Assembly (NCBI GenBank): GCA_036268995.1
Contig: DATATB010000025.1
Coordinates: forward strand, 48,281-112,280
Origin: DATATB01 sp036268995
GTDB taxonomy: Bacteria > Planctomycetota > Planctomycetia > Pirellulales > PNKZ01
Length of the DNA stretch: 64,000 bases
Reading direction: 5' to 3'
Positions 62,145 through 64,000 of the stretch are shown here, piece after piece. The notes below the pieces were generated by a model. That model was given only the letters and a program-made list of their open reading frames with translations, had not been told where the DNA came from and ran no database searches. A program made the translations under genes and the position numbers. How positions within the stretch are numbered: position 1 is the stretch's first letter; every line of letters starts with the position of its first letter.

Positions 62145-62713
62145 GCGGGGCAGTTTAATCGATGTCGCCCCGACTCCAAAATCGATTGCTGCCGGCGGTG
62201 TGGCGAATTGGCTGCAAGAGCGGCTCCTTCGTGTTCGAGGAGCCACTGCTTGCGCTCGATGCCGCCGCCGTAGCCGGTCAGGCCTTGGTTCGCGCCGACG
62301 ACGCGGTGGCACGGCACGACGATGCCGATCGGATTCGAGCCGTTGGCCAGGCCGACGGCGCGGCAGGCGGTCGGCCGGCCGATTTGAGCGGCGATCGTTC
62401 CATAGGAGACCGTCGTCCCGGCGGGAATGGTCCTCAATGCTGCCCAGACTTGTCGCTGGAAAGGCGTGCCGTTGGTCGCCACGGGAATGTCATCAATCGC
62501 CTGGAGATCGCCGGCAAAATATTCCTCTAATCGCGACACGGCTTCGCCCGGCTCGCGGGCGGCGTGGAGCGCGTAATTGCCGTAATGGCGAGCCAAGAGG
62601 CGCTGCAATCGATCTTCGTAGCCTGCGAAATCGACGGCTCGCAAATGGATGCCGTCGGTCACGACGTACACGACGCCAAGAGGCGATTCGAGTTCGCTCT
62701 GATAAAGGTCCAT
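62141..62713 (-). CDS. ogt: Methylated-DNA-protein-cysteine methyltransferase
   Basis: A 190-residue repair protein that removes alkyl groups from O6-alkylguanine by transfer to its own Cys. The catalytic motif is VPCHRV with C135; TPFQRQVW, TVSYGTIAAQIG, RAVGLANGSNP and GYGGGIERKQWLLEHE are conserved. GGAGG lies upstream of ATG 62713, which overlaps the AlkA stop by one base. A C-terminal extension (GAALAANSPHRRQQSILES...) of about 25 residues is unusual. It is the middle gene of an overlapping three-gene operon. Confidence 0.95.
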   Translation of the reverse strand: MDLYQSELESPLGVVYVVTDGIHLRAVDFAGYEDRLQRLLARHYGNYALHAAREPGEAVSRLEEYFAGDLQAIDDIPVATNGTPFQRQVWAALRTIPAGTTVSYGTIAAQIGRPTACRAVGLANGSNPIGIVVPCHRVVGANQGLTGYGGGIERKQWLLEHEGAALAANSPHRRQQSILESGRHRLNCPA

Positions 62714-64000
62714 TAGTCATTGCCTCCTTTGAGTTGGCGGTCGCGCGGATCGCCGAGTGATTGCCAGAGTAAAACGGCCGCGTAGCCACGCCACGGCCGC
62801 CAACGGTCTGCCCGCACGCGAAGCTCGGCTGGCGAGAGGCCGGAGGCCTTGACCAGTCCGAGGTCGCCGGCCGGGAAAGCGTCCGGCCAGCCAACCGCTC
62901 TCAACAAAACGTACTCGGCGGTCCATTCGCCGATGCCCGGAAGCGCAAGCAGCCCGGCTCGGACCCGATCGGGATCGGCCCCTGGATCCAGACGAAGCTT
63001 TCCCTCGGCAACCGCCATCGCGAAGCATTTGAGCGTTTCCGCACGCCGAGCCGTGAGCCCCACGGCCTGCAGGTTGGTAAAGCTGGCGGCTGCCAGCGAC
63101 TCGGCGGAGGGAAAGGCGGTCGTGAGTGCACCGTACGGGCTCGCGACGGCTGGGCCAAAGCGGCTAGCAAGACGGCCGGCCAGCGTGGTTGCCGAGCGCA
63201 CGCTCACCTTCTGACCAAGAATCGCGCGAACGCCGCATTCGAATCCGTCAAACGCACCCGGCACTCGCGGCCCGGGCCAGCGCTCGAGCAGCGGAGCCAG
63301 CAGCGGATCTTCCGAAAGTCGCTCCGCGACGCCGACCGGATCCGCTCGGACGTCGAGCATGGCTTTCAGTCGGGATAACACCGACGGCAAAGCAGGCCCC
63401 AACTCGGTCGAGACACGGACTTGAACCGTATGAGGCTTCTGCCCCGGCCCGATTGCCACCCATCCGGCCCGGTCGCCCGCCACGGCCGTGCGGCGATACC
63501 AGCCTTCCTCCACCTGTTCGACACCCGGGATCGCCCGGGCTTGCCAGAACGCGAGCAGCGGAGCCAAGTCGAACGGAGGGCGGACTGCCAGGTTAAAGGA
63601 GTACGCATCGGCCATGTCGACTTTAGTCACGCGGGCCGAGCGGCGCAGCGACGTCGGAGTAAGGCGATAGCGCTGCTTGAACGCCGTGTTGAACCGCCGC
63701 AAACTTTCGAACCCGGCTGCGAACGCCGCCTCGGTGACCGTCATTGCCGTGTCGGTGAGCAGTTGCTTCGCCAGAAGCAAACGCTGCGTCTGCGCCAGTT
63801 CGACCGGGCTTAGGCCCGCCTCTTGGCGAATGGCCCGCCGCAGATGCCGGGCGGTAACTCCGAATTCGGCGGCCAGATCGTCGAGGCTGAGTGCGGACAG
63901 CGCCCCGTCTTCGATGCGGCGAATGGCCAGAGCCGCCAGGCGCAAAACGGCGTCGACCGGCGCGATCGAACCGGGAGCAAGCTCGGGCCGGCAACGCAGG
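62713..64000 (-). CDS. Ada/AlkA-type bifunctional regulator and 3-methyladenine glycosylase, cut by the window edge
   Basis: 429 codons are visible; the gene continues past the right edge. The first visible residues LRCRPELAPGS match the end of an Ada-type zinc domain. Next is an AraC-type DNA-binding domain (LDDLAAEFGVTARHLRRAIRQEAGLSPVELAQTQRLLLAKQLL) and then the AlkA part: GQKVSVRSATTLAGRL, the HhH motif LPGIGEWTAEYVLLRAVGWPDAFPAGDLGL with the catalytic Asp in GDLGL. It would sense methyl damage, activate repair genes and excise methylated bases. It is the first gene of the operon with ogt. Confidence 0.92.
   Translation of the reverse strand, partial: LRCRPELAPGSIAPVDAVLRLAALAIRRIEDGALSALSLDDLAAEFGVTARHLRRAIRQEAGLSPVELAQTQRLLLAKQLLTDTAMTVTEAAFAAGFESLRRFNTAFKQRYRLTPTSLRRSARVTKVDMADAYSFNLAVRPPFDLAPLLAFWQARAIPGVEQVEEGWYRRTAVAGDRAGWVAIGPGQKPHTVQVRVSTELGPALPSVLSRLKAMLDVRADPVGVAERLSEDPLLAPLLERWPGPRVPGAFDGFECGVRAILGQKVSVRSATTLAGRLASRFGPAVASPYGALTTAFPSAESLAAASFTNLQAVGLTARRAETLKCFAMAVAEGKLRLDPGADPDRVRAGLLALPGIGEWTAEYVLLRAVGWPDAFPAGDLGLVKASGLSPAELRVRADRWRPWRGYAAVLLWQSLGDPRDRQLKGGND

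Noticed and set aside
62155..62180. A second tRNA-Pro tail (TCGCCCCGA)
   Set aside because: Only nine bases match, which is expected by chance in GC-rich DNA.
1..64000. CRISPR arrays, rRNA genes and complete insertion sequences
   Set aside because: No regularly spaced direct repeats, rRNA-like stretches or transposase genes were seen.

Overview
The window looks like chromosomal DNA of a planctomycete, probably of the Pirellulales type. The base composition is high in GC. Several families here are typical of Planctomycetota: a PVC-type membrane dehydrogenase fused to a CxxCH cytochrome domain, a formylglycine sulfatase, two Tat-exported Gfo/Idh/MocA oxidoreductases, a ceramidase-like enzyme and a Tat-exported enolase-superfamily enzyme. 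Many intergenic spaces hold long inverted repeats, and many starts are GTG, TTG or lack a clear Shine-Dalgarno site. There is no rRNA operon, CRISPR array or complete transposon. Two tRNA genes are present, Leu-CAA and Pro-UGG.

Layout. 1-10.8 kb: a small basic protein, the PVC dehydrogenase/cytochrome, an ABC-F ATPase, a class-V aminotransferase convergent with an enolase-superfamily enzyme and peroxiredoxin pair, and a sulfatase. 11-13.1 kb: a leftward yidD-rnpA-membrane protein-DnaJ/CbpA cluster (membrane insertion, RNase P, chaperone). 13.3-24.6 kb: secreted or exported catabolic enzymes, plus a PadR regulator with an unusually clear leaderless promoter in front of a CcsA-like membrane protein. 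24.7-37.8 kb: tRNA-Leu, a degenerate aldo-keto reductase, a hybrid histidine kinase, an MFS transporter, a large CHAT-like repeat protein, small envelope proteins, a GNAT protein and a YgiQ radical SAM protein. 37.8-47.5 kb: two RNA methyltransferases (the first with its 5' end duplicated around a MITE-like element), an epimerase, small secreted proteins, a peptidase, a polyprenol-phosphate mannosyltransferase-like enzyme and an MFS gene broken by one in-frame TGA. 47.5-51.4 kb: a three-gene exopolysaccharide-type cluster (chain-length protein, ExeA-like ATPase, degenerate BY-kinase-like ATPase). 51.7-58.3 kb: sugar isomerase, trpF, ahcY, a DUF1015 protein, three parS-like sites and parA-parB, which suggests the region may lie near the chromosome origin. 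58.4-61.0 kb: tRNA-Pro, three orphan genes and a degenerate copy of the tRNA 3' half, suggesting an old tRNA-targeted insertion. 61.0-64.0 kb: an overlapping leftward alkylation-repair operon (Ada/AlkA, Ogt and an uncharacterised 377-residue protein) that runs off the right edge.

The most promising points are the leaderless PadR promoter with a dyad in its spacer and the adjacent CcsA-like protein; the uncharacterised third gene of the alkylation-repair operon; the tRNA-Pro-bounded orphan island; the 51-bp duplication around a MITE in a methyltransferase gene; the inverted anticodon-arm copy beside tRNA-Leu; and several proteins that keep a fold but lose catalytic residues (CHAT, AKR, BY-kinase). 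All function calls come from reading motifs by eye; no database search was run.
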